This document shows, one piece after another, positions 1 to 12,414 of a DNA stretch of 64,000 nt. How positions within the stretch are numbered: position 1 is the first letter of the stretch; each line of letters opens with the position of its first letter. The stretch spans positions 16,373,001 to 16,437,000 of the forward strand of contig OX387199.1 of the NCBI GenBank assembly GCA_947561715.1, written 5' to 3'. The translations under genes and the position numbers were made by a program. This stretch comes from Ascidia mentula. Lineage: Eukaryota > Chordata > Ascidiacea > Phlebobranchia > Ascidiidae. Below the pieces are notes generated by a model. It had not been told where the DNA came from. It did no database searches and saw only the letters and a list, made by a program, of their open reading frames with translations.

Positions 1-582
1 CAACCCCGGAACCAGCGAGTGCAATGGTAGACTGCATGAAACGAGGAAATCCTTTTCAACGTTTGTCATAATTGAATTTTTTTAATTTCACACAATGACG
101 TTTGTTTCACAGGATGCCTTTGAGACGTGTGATAGACAGTGGATTAGAAACTGTCAGTTTTAAATGTCAGAATATAAAGGAAGAATGCGTAAAATCCATA
201 TATTAGTGCGGCAATATGTGGATATGTTTAGTTGCCGCCTATGGTGTGTGGATTTAAACCTATAGGAAGTAGAAAGGTTGCTTAAATAGAAACTAGGCTT
301 CTCTCTTCGGTGAAATAAATATATTCATTTTGATTTCCGTTTCTATAAAACGTCTGCAAATATTTTTGTTGCAGAGTTAGGATATTTTGCTATGATTTAG
401 GCCAGCTTATTTGCAAACAAACTTTTTGATCTGATACAGGTATGTGTAGATTGGCTGCAATAAATCTATGTCAACAAACATTATATCATAAATTCGTTGG
501 CCTTGTAGAAGTCGTTGGTTGATCAGAGGGTGGATTTAAAACGGATCAGGGCGGGATCCGTCGTGTTGACCACAGACCAACA
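1..582. other. Upstream flank of the LDLa receptor gene, no gene seen
   Basis: AT-rich sequence with no convincing coding frame. It precedes the first proposed coding exon of the receptor gene and presumably includes its promoter and 5' untranslated region. I could not point to a specific core promoter element. Confidence 0.3.
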
Positions 583-3500
583 ATGGGAGCAAGGTTTGTA
601 AGTTATTTAAATTATCCACATTTTTCTTGGAAAAACCATAAATAGGCATAAATTTTACGCCATAATAATGAAAACAAATATTCTCCCGTGTCAAACCAAG
701 CGTTGACATTTTTATCTATTTAATGTTGTTATTTCTTAGCAAAGTCTTGTCATGACTGGGACCAGGGTTTGTTGAGGTTAAACTCGGCCTAGCATGTGAA
801 TCAAAGTGAATGATCAATTTGCCTCATAAACTTTCCCGGTGTCCCACGCTTCACCTGTCGCACTGTGAGCCCGGGACGAAATTTTGGTCCGTTAATATCG
901 CGCAAAAAATGTGCCAGGTCACAGTCTGACATCGGGTTATAAAAGGTCGCTTACAACATTTGCCGGGCCTCTGTAAGCGCTGGAAACCCGACGAATCGGC
1001 AGGAGCACAATAAGCGTGGTTTAAAGAATTTTGTAAGACATATAGTTGAACCAGTGTGGGGATTAAACTTTCGTTTTATCAAAAATGACAATAAAACCCT
1101 TTCAATGTTTCATCAAAAAATATGAAGGGTTCCGTGAGCTGTCGAGATTTGGCGAAAACTACTGAATATTTATTCTAAGCGTTTCAGCAACAAGCGGATG
1201 AGAATAAAACTAAAAGAAAAAAGTGACGACAGTTTATATAAAAGCCATTTTTTTACCAGTTAACTTAAATAACCTTGCAGTGCTCCTTGGACATAAAGTT
1301 TGTAAAACTCCACTAAAATCCATGATGACGTCAATATATCGTTTCAAGATATTAACTCTTTGTGTTTTATCAGGTATTGGTTGAAGGTGGTTGGAATCCT
1401 GCTCTCCTTCATCACAATTGCTTCAGCACGGTATAAACTTGGCGAAAGTAAGTATTTTGTTACAAATCATCAACTCTCAATTAATTCAATATAATAGTTA
1501 GTTTTACAAATTTTGATGGATTTCAAATCGATTTACGTTCATGTGTTTTGTGCAGAGTTCACTTGCGATGATGGGAGGAAGGTGGAGGCTTGGTGGTTTT
1601 GTGCTGGTGATCCTTTCTTAGGTTGCAGGAACGGAAGTGATGAGAAACCGGCCAACATTCCCACATATCCTGAAAACCTCACCAGTCCTTACATGAGGTG
1701 AAAGCACTTAAATATGTTCCCTACATTCGTTGTATTAGTGTTGACCAACCAATAGACGATGTTATCAGGGTTTGACTTTACTTGAAATAACCAATTTTGA
1801 GCAGTTTATAATAAAGTCGGGTCAAATAAGACAGTTTCAAAACCTCACGCATTCAGAAGTGTTTTTTTTTAATATTTCAAGTAAATTATTGTTTGCGAAC
1901 CACTCACACGTAACAATAATGTTGTTGAGGTATAAGAAGTGGCCAGTGGGTGGGGCAAAGAGCGAATCTAAGATAGGTAAAGGTTTATATGAGGGGTGGC
2001 CAACACGTCGATCGCATCACAGTTTGCGTTAAATTTACAAAACTTTAAATAAACGTAATCGTCGATCTTTTTTGCAAAATTTACCGACAAAACTAAAAGT
2101 TTCATGTCCACCAGTTTAACACATTGTTTAAAACTAAGCATTGTTACCAAGCACGTGACACATTGTTACGTAACACGTTGCATTATTACCGCACATGTGG
2201 CATTATTTGGCAGTACAAACAAGCAACATTCTGTGCCTTTATCACTAGATTCCTCAGTAAAAAATTTTGGGCGCAGAACGAAAGTGCTCAGGCCTTTTAA
2301 AGGTCAAGGACTCTAAAGTGAGGTTCGCCTAGAGGCTCTATGCCTAATATAATAGCTACCTATTGCGGTATAAGTTGCAAAGTCATTTAGTATTATTGCT
2401 TTATAGTCACACACAACCTTATCTCCGGGTATTAGATTATCACATGTGGCACATGTTTAACTAATCACTAAACACCGTCAGTTTGTGTTGTTACAACGGG
2501 ATGAGATTCATCCGAAGCTCAGTCGTCACAGCGGTGTTATGAATGAACTTTGCCACATAGACATTTAAAGATGCTTGTCTGATGTTGCGTATGTAGTGTG
2601 GCAGTACGATGTTTTCTGCCGTTTGTGGGACTGCATTTCGGTAATGCTGTCGTCCGCATGATTGACTTTGGGGTGGATGTGGCAACTGGTTGCGTGGGTG
2701 CTTCTGTAGGAACCACTGGAGTTGTGACGGTATCTTTTTTTACCGCACCGGGATTTGAACCCAGGTTGGGATACGAGTCAGGCGTCTGTCGTTTGGACGA
2801 GCGAAGCTGCGTCCGCCTCTGAGGTCTTGCTCTTATCTACGGTTTGCGGTGGTTTTGCGCCTGCGTCTGCTGCTGCATTTGTTTCTGGTTTTCGTTCATT
2901 GACATTTATTGAAGCTTGGGAAGTCGTTCTTCTCACTAAATAACACTTTTTCGATTACCCTTCATACATGAACTCAACTGTTTTTTAACCAAGACCCATG
3001 CGCTCAGGAATAACGTTTTGGGCGAGTACTGGTGCTTGCATTATCACCACGCTCTTCTTTCATCACACCACGCTTTTCGGGTTAAAATAGGCGTCAAAGT
3101 TGTCGTTCATTGCAAACGGTTTAACCTCTTTCACACCACCGACCGAAACACTAAGCTGGAAAACTGCCTTTACGTAGTTGATTACGCGGTTTCTTGCACG
3201 ACTCCACAAATAGCGCAAGGGCTGGCCACTGGCATCTCAAATCTCCTCTCAAAATAAAAGCAGCCCTGACAAGGGCTGGACTGGCTTTGCACAGAGTAGC
3301 TTCAGTAAGTCTATCAGAACAGCTCAACGAGAAAGAAAACGTAAACTGGAAAACTTCACCACTTCGCGAGAGACTTGATATATTTGCTCTTGCTTGACAG
3401 AGTTTCAGACGTGAATAATTACCTGATAACAAAAGTTCTCTTTTGTAATGTAGGCTCCAATTTGCTTCCTTTTAGTTATTTTTTCAGCAGATGTTACGCG

Positions 3501-6500
3501 AAATTATTATAAAGTCGTAGGTTGTGTATTGTCATCCACACATTAGCTTTCATCCTTTGCATACCCAGTCGTGCATGACTAGTTTGCATTAATCTGGTTT
3601 ATTTAAAACCAAACCTAATATATACAGATTGTTAGCCATTTACACAATATATCGCGATACTATTGTTATATGACGTAGTACATTACTTTTGCTACAGTTG
3701 CGACAACAAGTTTGACTCAGCCGATTCAAACAAAGTATGCGCCCTAAGAGTGAAGGAGTTTTGCAAAGGAATAATCCAATGTGTTGGAAAAACGGCTTGT
3801 GACTTCAGCTGCCCCTCCCACTTCCAGTGTCTGAATTCATATTGTTGGAAACGTTCGACTGTTTGTGATGGCGATCCTTGCAATGACTGTCCAGCTTTCC
3901 AACACTGGAATAATGGACATGGATTCAAATGTGTTCGGAATGGCAGGAATTGCAATCTTCCGCAGATGTTTCTATGGGACGGCATTTCTGATTGTGATGA
4001 TAAATCTGATTTGTGTTACACCTCGGAGAATGGAGATGACAGGTATTTCGTTTTTGATTGTTTTTTTTTTGCATATGCGTACTTGCCAGCACTGACCCAG
4101 ACAACCCTCTCCCTCTGTGCTCCTGTTCTTACTATTATTCGGCGCCACTCTTCCCATTGCAGTGAAAACGAAAATAGCTGAAATGTTTCCAAAGATAAAC
4201 ATAGTTTAGTGAAATGAGCTTTGTTGTTTATAATAATGGTTACAAATGTTAAAAAAGAACGGCGATAACTGCTTGCTTGTGGCAAAATATTGCATCCATA
4301 AACAAATTTGTTATTGCAGAGATATTCGTACTTCTTCATCCCTGAACGAACGATTGTGTTTCCAATGTACAAATGACCCCATGATCATATCAAGGTCAAG
4401 TGTGTGTGATGACGTCATAGATTGCCCTGATATGAGTGATGAATGCAGTTGTAACGGAAAATTCCATGAGCAGTGCAGCAATAACAATAAAGGGTATTTT
4501 GGGTAGTTTTGAAAAGACCTTTTATTTCGTTGATGCAAATAAACTATTAACTTTATTTAGTTCAAAACCACGTTGTGATTGTTTCGACAATAATGGGGTC
4601 TGTTACAACACATTGGATCAAACCAACATTTCCTGTAATTCAAAAAATGAAATCTGCGATAAGCTTGCTCATTGTCTGGGAAATTCCCCATGTGAGTACC
4701 TCTGCCCCTCCCACTTCCAGTGTCCGAATTCATCTTGTTGGAAACGTTCGAGTGTTTGTGATGGCGATCCTTGCAATGACTGCCCAGCTTTCCAACACTG
4801 GAATAATGGACATGGATTCAAATGTGTTCGGAATGGCAGGAATTGCAATCTTCCGCAGATGTTTCTATGGGACGGCATTTCTGATTGTGATGATAAATCT
4901 GATTTGTGTTACACCTCGGAGAATGGAGACGTCAGGTATTTGTGAACTGTTGTGGTTGGTTAAAAATTCCTTCCGTTAAGATTAGACAGAATGGACTTGT
5001 GTCATTCGCAGAGACATTCGAAGTTCTCAGACATTTAATCATCGTTCATGTTTCCAATGTACAAATGACCCCATGATTATCTCAAGGTCAAGTGTGTGTG
5101 ATGACGTCATCGACTGTCCCGATAAAAGTGACGAATGTTTTTGTCAACCTGGAAAAACCAAAGATTGTGGCAAGTTTCATTAGTAAGTAATAAAGCATTA
5201 GTTTATTCTTTGGATTGAAACCACTGACATCCAATGCGTCACCAGAAATCTATGACTTGCAATAGTGTAAGGTGTGTTAAGTGTCTGTAAATACTACATG
5301 ACTTGTATTCATTGGCACGACTCATAAACTAATACAGGTGTTAAGGGTGTGTTTCGCCAATGCAGGAAAATACCCATTCCTTTACTGTCGATTACGTTTT
5401 TGACCTTGATTACAAAGTATTGTAGTCGAAAAAGACTTTAAATGCAAGTCATCGCATATCTGGGCACTATAAGCCAGCAACCTTTGTGACGCAACAGTAT
5501 TTCAATAATGGGCGACCAAGCATAGGTAATTTACTTAATGCTAAGTTGACAGTTTTATTTATTGGGTTGAAGTGGTTGTTTGTCTGTTCTTCAGCTACCG
5601 TGTTTAGAATCCAATTAAGATTAAGCGAATCTTCTTGACATACTATTGATGTTATGACAAGATGTTGTAACAAATCCAGTGTGAGGCATTTTTGCTTCAG
5701 TGGAGTGCAGCAGGTGTTTGGAGGTTAAACTTCGTTTCGTAATTTTGGGTTAGTTTTAAGCTGAATTCCCATGTATGGGTTTTAAAGACGTTTGTTTAAT
5801 TACTACATGAGTCACAAATAAATATCATTTGCATTCAATTAAGTTTTTTACTTCAAAATAATCACGAAACATTTAAATATATTCAGTGTTGATGAGGAAG
5901 TGAAGAACGACTGCTCAACAACCAACAACATACAGGGGAGGTGGACGTGTTGGGTAAGTGAGAATGCATAACTTATTGTTTTATCGGAAATAAGTGGTTT
6001 AGATGTTTACGTACGTTTGTAGGTTCATACCAACACAATGTACTTACTCACTTGCTGGACAAACTCCAGTTTAGACGTAAAAATTTGTTCTGTCTGTGGC
6101 GCCATCGCGACTACTTCAAACACTATTGCATGTAGAAAGATTACGTTGTACAGACGTTGTTTTACACTGGTGGACAACATTCACTGACATCATACACCAA
6201 AAACCACACTAAACCTACTTCGTTGCTACAAAACACAGGGTTTAACTAATTCCTTCAAAGCGCGTTGCATTCGCTCTAGGGTGGATATGACTTCCGCTGC
6301 TTCTCACTTTGACATTATCTTCACGGACGATGTACGAACCCGGTGTCTCATTAGGTTGAGTCACTTCGTAATACCGAACTTCACCGTCGTAGCCGACAAA
6401 GATCCCTTTAATATCGTTACGGATTCGTTTGAATACTTTTATCGCAAGTTATAACTTTTTAGATATTTTCAATCAGATTTTTCATCATTATGGAAGATTG

Positions 6501-9500
6501 TTCGCTCACTTTCACACATTGCACATTTGTTAACTGTTTGTAATGTACCTTAATCTCAAAAGCTCGGAGATTGGAATGCCATCACATTGTTTAAACCAAC
6601 TATGGGATGTGGTGGCGAGTAAAACTAGCTTCGCATGTAAGATTTGAAATATTGAAAAAAAAATTTCAAAAGTTTATTTTGCAAATATTGAAACAAGACT
6701 TCAATTACACGTGATAATATATGTGCAAAAAAAGCCATAATATTACAAAGCTGCAGACAGGGTGTGTACACGTGATAATAATTATTTACAAATCCTATTA
6801 CTTTACTAAAGAAATACCTTCAAGGTCGTTAACAGTTGTAACTCGTGCTTGTACCGAGTTCCCCAGACGTTTCCTGTGCAAGGTTGACATGCGCGGAATT
6901 TATGTGGTATTTGGGTTGCACAAAACCACCCAACACGGCATGCAGTACTGATTTGTGATACCTACATTTTTAACGATTGGCACAAAAATAGCAGCAGTTA
7001 ATTCTCCCTTTCGTCACAAATTGAATTTGTTTGTCAAGCTTATTTTGCTATTTTCTTTGTTTTTACCTGGTTGAATAAAAAACTTAAAACAATAAACATC
7101 TTGTAATGCATGACAATCACATAGTGATCACATTCCCAGGTATAAAAGTCTCGAACAAGTTTGCTGTCAAGACGTCTGTTGCTGTCGATGTATTGTTGGA
7201 CGTTTCTAGGTATCCCACATGGGCACTGTTACCTGACAAAATAAGTTTGTAAGCAAAAAGTTTACGGTCACTGCTGGTCTTTCGCCACCGGATTTACAGA
7301 TTTTGTGGCAGAGAAATCTGTTTCAAAACTTACTAATAAAAATAACTCTTGTAACGGGAATTCCTGGCAAGCCTTACAATATATAATAAAAGATTCGTTT
7401 AAAATAATAACCAAAATATTCCTTCCACAAATCGTTCGCAAAAAATATACCAGGAATCACGTGATGTGTTTTGTACAGGATATTGGGATTCTTAAGTTGT
7501 TGAGGATGAGGGGGCTGAAGCTGAGGAGGCTGAAGCTGAGGAGGCTGACAAGGCTGAGGGGGCTGATGAAGCCGATAAGGCGGAAGAGGATGATGTGGCG
7601 GATGAGGAAGACGAAGTACAGGAAGCTGCTCAGATTCGACAACAAACTACTGTGCGATGGGATGCAGGATTGCGGTTTGAATATTTACAATTCTGTCACA
7701 CTTCGACGATTCGACCACGATGAAGATCCTCAACTTTGCAAACATCGGAAACACTGCGACACAAAAGACGGACTTCTCAATATTCCTATGTCCAAAGTAT
7801 GCGACGGTTTCATCGATTGCAAGGATGAAAGTGACGAATATCCAGAGCAAAACTGCACAAAGGAAGGAAGATTCTACTGTCCAACGTTAAATGGAGCCAA
7901 AGTAAAGTTATTTCTTGTCAACAAAACCTGAAAAAATTCAAGACACCTTAATTGCAAGAGTTAGGGTAAAATCACTTCAAAGCTGTATTTTAACTACAAA
8001 AAGAAAGTCGGTTTCGGTGTCTGTTTTTCAGTATTGTTTGTCATGATGCCCTTTGTTGAATCTTTCGCACACAGTTAACCACAAAGACGGTTTAAGTATT
8101 TCACAGATTTTTTTGTCAGATTTCTATAAACGAATCGGATGTTTGTGACCTCACAATTAACTGCGATGATCATAGTGACGAAATAAACTGCACAGACGAC
8201 GGAAGGTTTTATTGCGAAAACAAAGATCCATTGTTCGTTAAGAAGGAGAAGGTAAACACATGTTAACAATATTTAAAGTTTTGTGTCCTGTGGCAAAGAT
8301 GTTTTGATTTCGTGCATGTTACCATTGTGACCGAAATTAGTTCAGCGATCCCGAATTTGGTCTCAAGTTATTGGGAGGGCGGGTATGAAAGTTTTAGGAC
8401 CGATTTAGAAAGACCTTTTCTCCGTTTATTAGCGCTTAATTAACCTCAACTATGGTAAACGCTCAGTTCACCCTGCACTAACAGCTCACCGTCAAAACAA
8501 AAGTTAGGAGCCGTACTACAGAGTCGGCTAAATAGCGCGTCACACGCCTTCCACGCACCCAAAACTACACATGCATATTGCAGTACACATTTTTTGTCCA
8601 ATTTCCATAGTTCAGTTGTTCACCAATTACATACAAAAGAGTAATTTAGCATTATGCTGTTTACAGACACCAATATGACCAACTTAACTACAAAGTTCTC
8701 ATAAATTTACCCCACATAGAAATTCAATGGAGTCGGCAACTGCTCTGATTGGTCAGACGAGTGCCCAACAAATACAAAAGTGATCAACGAAAACATATTT
8801 TCATCACGATACGAGTTGATTGCAAACCCGTTTCTACGAGCCATTGTGTGGATAATGGGGATGCTCGCCATTGCCGGAAATTTGGTAAAATAAACTTAAT
8901 TTGATTTGTCTTGGTTGCACAACAAGAACACGTGTTGAATTCCTTCAATTTGTTTTGAGGTTGTCATGGTGATGGAAGGCAAAACGTTGGCGACGACAAA
9001 ATCACAATCTGCTGCATTTCGCACAAACCATCTGCTCGTTTTGAATCTATCCGTTTCCGATCTACTTATGGGAGTTTATCTGATCATGCTTGGTGCCGCT
9101 GGTGTCAGATACTCCGGAAGTTATTGTGCCAATGACCTTATTTGGAGATCAAGCGGAAGTTGTACCACAATGGGGGTATTGGTTTTGCTTTCAAGCGAAA
9201 CATCCGTGTTTACAATGGTTCTGTTGACCATATTCCGACTGTATGCTGTGGAAAACGTAAGTGAAACAATTGCATTTGGATAAGTCAGCTATTGCCAACT
9301 TCGTTGAACCGATGACGGCCCTTTTCCAAAATTTGACAACTTTCTTCCTGAAAATCCTTTACCTCTGGAAACCTATTTATAATCACTCTCACAGCTATCG
9401 CTAGATTCTAAGCCTGACATTAGAAACGAAACAAATATTGTTGAAATGACGTAGATTTGCCTAATTTGGGATCTACAGGGTAGAGAAAGAAGAAACAATT

Positions 9501-10714
9501 CTAGTCCGATGGGATTAGAACTGACAACTAAATTCCCCGCCCCTCGAATTGATATAACCACCGAGCTTGCAAAACTTCTTTCTTTTGTATAAACACATGT
9601 CAATGTTCTATTTTGTTTCAGCCATTCGATGCATCCTTGAAACCGGAATTAAAAACAGTCATCCTTTCCATTATCCTCTCCTGGGCATTCTCGTTTACAA
9701 TTGCTTTTATTCCACTCACAACTCAACTTCAACATTTGTTTGAAACTAAAGCTTGGATGAATGAGAATCCGTTTTTTGACAATGTTGCGGTCGATTTTTC
9801 TAGTAAGATATTTTTGTAGCTCTTGGTGGTGAAACCAGTTTCAAATCACATTAAATCTTTGCGTATGCAGGCATGCATAGCTTCATGGATCGATTTGTAA
9901 CTTTCCAACACAACTTCACAAGCAACGATTCCCAAGTACTCAACACTGCCTTCATGCGAGTGAATGAATCTGATTCCTGGACGGATTTTATGGATATTCT
10001 TGAGGATTACAATTACACTGGGCTATTTGATATTTCTGGATATTTGGGGTTTGTTTTTCTTCGCGCGAAATCTGTTTTTCTTTGCGCGAAATTTATCGCT
10101 ACAAAATTGATTTTGTTGTAGATATTACAGCAGCAGCAGCAGTGTTTGCATCAGCAAACTGTATGTAACGACCAACGACAAGGCATGGGGATATTCGATC
10201 GCTATTATTACTCTTAACTTCCTGGCCTTCATATGTGTGGCAATTACGTATTTTTGGATTTACAAGAAGTCAACTGCCAGTGCCAGGCAAGTGAAAGAGA
10301 GACCAAGAGATGGCAGGGCTGCAACACAAAACAAAGGTAAGGGCATTCATATATTGCAAACATATTATTCCATTAACGCTGTTTGTTTCGGCAGAAATGC
10401 AAAAGAAAATTCTTCGATTGATAATTACCGATTTCCTCTGTTGGGTTCCAATTTCCATCATGGCATTTGTAAACATCGGTGGATTCCCAATGCCTCCAGT
10501 GATGTACGCTGTGTCAGCAATCATCCTACTCCCCATCAACAGCTCTCTAAATCCCCTCATCTACTCCAACGCACCGAAACTGCTTTATGATAAAGTCCGG
10601 GATGGCCTACGTGCCGTTTTCAGACGTCAACCACATGAAGGACAACAGGAAAATATGGCTGTGGTTGCTAACCGAGAAAACTTACATGTGGTTGAAGCAG
10701 AAACCAATCTGTAA
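583..10714 (+). CDS. LDLa-repeat rhodopsin-family GPCR (GRL101/relaxin-receptor-like), multi-exon
   Basis: Plasma-membrane receptor, ligand unknown. Exons I can join in phase are 1374-1447, 1556-1697, 3698-4042, 4320-4493, 4561-4935, 5012-5182, 5887-5953, 7479-7901, 8120-8251, 8720-8884, 8960-9256, 9622-9802, 9871-10048, 10122-10336 and 10395-10714. A short first exon 583-593 is a guess: it supplies ATG in good context and completes a hydrophobic signal peptide, but its donor is weak. The ectodomain carries several LDLa modules (CDG...DC...SDE patterns, e.g. 1556-1697, 4320-4493, 7650-7850, 8120-8200). TM1 begins just after the last LDLa. TM2 contains NLSVSDLLMGVYL, TM6 has CWVP and TM7 has NPLIY. 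Together these match the LGR-type GRL101/RXFP receptor group. Leucine-rich repeats usual in that group are absent. The TM3 motif reads FRL where D/E-R-Y/F/W is expected. About 1,090 residues. The receptor class is secure; the individual exon joins and start are less so. Confidence 0.85.
1698..3697. other. Long intron of the receptor gene
   Basis: Lies between a phase-2 donor at 1698 and a phase-2 acceptor ending at 3697. The only recognisable content is a short tRNA-like SINE fragment near 2735-2810. I saw no further LDLa exon. Confidence 0.4.
2735..2810 (-). mobile_element. SINE2 fragment (tRNA-like, A-tailed)
   Basis: On the minus strand it shows a B-box-like GGGTTCAAATCCCGG followed by TGCGGT and an A-run. 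This is the 3' end of the same element seen at about 62.6 kb, and in truncated form at 47413-47448. Confidence 0.5.
3805..4935 (+). repeat. Internal tandem duplication of LDLa exons in the receptor gene
   Basis: About 235 bases around 3811-4040 recur almost unchanged around 4703-4932, an offset of 892 bases. The following LDLa exons (4320-4493 and 5012-5182) are also paired by sequence, for example the shared stretch encoding CTNDPMIISRSSVCDDVIDC. The exon pair was therefore duplicated as a block. Near-identity at silent sites indicates a recent event or gene conversion. Confidence 0.8.
5954..7478. other. Receptor intron
   Basis: Sits between a phase-0 donor (tgg|gtaagt) and a phase-0 acceptor (gtacag). 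It contains the antisense open frame at 6242-6448, which is described separately. I see nothing else recognisable in it. Confidence 0.4.
6242..6448 (-). other. Antisense open frame, possible Ty1/copia-type pol remnant
   Basis: A 68-codon stop-free stretch without an ATG, antisense inside a receptor intron. It encodes IKGIFVGYDG followed by a tyrosine-rich stretch and RED-NVKV. This recalls the short conserved stretch after the integrase core of copia-type polyproteins (a GIF.GY...YRVYDP...V.F pattern). It has no other retrotransposon domains around it, so it would be a fragment. The resemblance is from memory of the family pattern and could be coincidence. Confidence 0.3.
7496..7723 (+). repeat. 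Low-complexity GAGGCTGAAGCT tract open in two frames within a receptor exon
   Basis: Inside exon 7479-7901 the sequence repeats short GAGGCTGA/GCTGAGG words. The frame joined to the downstream LDLa reads as an Arg/Leu/Lys-rich stretch. The +1-shifted frame (7496 to a TGA at 7721-7723) reads as a strongly acidic Glu/Ala/Asp stretch of 75 codons, which looks more like a real linker. A possible acceptor (gaagtacag, ending 7621) lies where the two frames would have to be exchanged. The exon structure here is therefore unsettled. Confidence 0.55.
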
Positions 10715-12414
10715 ACAAACCTTGCATTCAGTTTGTGCAAAATGTGTTTTTTCCTGACATTGAATGGATCGAACCTAATCTATTTTGACGTCACGCGTAC
10801 CTTCTTTGTGTAGAATACTATTTAGTTTGTGGTGGCAAAATAATTACAACATAAAATTGATATATCAAGTGACAACTTTTTATCTAAAAATCTCACAAGT
10901 AGGACAAAGTAACATCTTTGAAGTCAGACCCAAACAACGGAACAAATATACGTGAATTTTAGTTTGGGTACGCACTCCGTTTGCTTAGTTTTGCTTTTTG
11001 GTTGTATTTCGTGGGTCTTCATTTTATGTACCATGATATGAGTCACGTGATGAGTTGGTCGGCCTCGTCGTCCACGTTCACACGTCATCCAACACATGGA
11101 TACTCTTATTATGTGTGAGTGTTGGAACGCTTGACATGAACTTGGGTAGAATCATTTTGGACATTACAATGATGCGGTGATTCCCCTTGCTTCCAGTGAC
11201 TTCCCGACTACATTTTGTCTCTGGATCAACGTTTACTTGTAAATATGATGTTGGAAACATTCCATGCAATCAACGCAAGGATTACAAACTATCGACAGAT
11301 GAGAATATAATCTGCTACCTTCAAATATCCCCCAAAAAAGTTTAAAACACCCCTTCAAAACCCCCTCTCACACGCCTTGTACACAAACCTCGCCCTGTGT
11401 ATTTTGTGTATCATGGATAAGTATGTTTTACTGCAAACAAGATGTCGTGGAATTCTTGGCAGGACAAACTCTCTGTGTAAATCGCATCATAATTCACATT
11501 CTATCGTTAACATTGCATCAAATATCCAGCAGCAAGATTTTTCGTTTGAAGTGTTTTTTTTCTAACAATCAATTGTTGTTTGGCATTCAATATCAACTGG
11601 TTCTTTCGCGGTTAATTTAAACTTTCATCAAAATTCAATCGTTGTTTTGAATGTTTGCTGATTGCGCATATTTTGTGCTACTTGTTGTTATCAATAAACA
11701 CAGTGTTGAGAGGGTAAAAGTGTGTGTATTCTTGAACTTGTAAATTGTGATGAGGTACAAGTTCCAACCACACTTACAAACAATGGTCGCTAAGGTCGTG
11801 CGGAATTAACTAATTTTGAGAATTCCCGCCGGCAATATACACAACTTTAAATCAAGAGACCTAAGGTCGTGCGGATTTAACTAAATTTGACAGTTGTAAG
11901 CCTGTGATTTCAACATTTTTATATCAAGCGACTTGAAATTTTGCACACGAATATTAAATGCCAATACAAAACAAGCAATGAAAACCAAATTGGCGTATGT
12001 CCTTTAGTTTCTTATTGCTGCGCGAAAACGCATGTTACAAACAATGGTCGCTAAGGTCGTGCGGAATTAAGTAGGTTTGGAAGTCACACGTTCAGATCGC
12101 CGGGGTACCCACTGAAATACCCGAACAACCGGCTTTATAGCAAGCGCCAAAGCAGGTGAATAAAAATATACATTGAATGACCAAATAGATTTGTGTGCAT
12201 ATCTTGAGGCTGTTTAGTTAAACTGAAGGTTTCAACGTCTCAGAAACCATGAAATAAAAACATATAACTTACTTTTTTTTGGTAAAGTCTAGATAGTTTT
12301 AGTTTGTAACATTACCTTTGCATAAACTTAAGTTACATCGCACCAAGCCTTTGCAGCCAAGCTGGATCAACTTATGCCTTTTTCTTAACATTGCAAAAAC
12401 TCTGTACATTTCAG
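10715..12414. other. Receptor 3' region and intergenic gap
   Basis: Follows the receptor stop codon. AATAAA occurs at 11693-11698 and could end a long 3' untranslated region. The only structured feature I see is the three-copy short repeat at 11775-12075. No other gene is visible. Confidence 0.4.
11775..12075 (+). repeat. Three copies of a short direct repeat
   Basis: About 36 bases at 11775-11811 recur almost exactly at 12035-12070. A shorter, diverged copy lies at 11859-11890. The shared core is GGTCGCTAAGGTCGTGCGG; in the middle copy it is cut to CTAAGGTCGTGCGG. The spacing is irregular. No coding frame or transposon end accounts for it. Confidence 0.6.
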
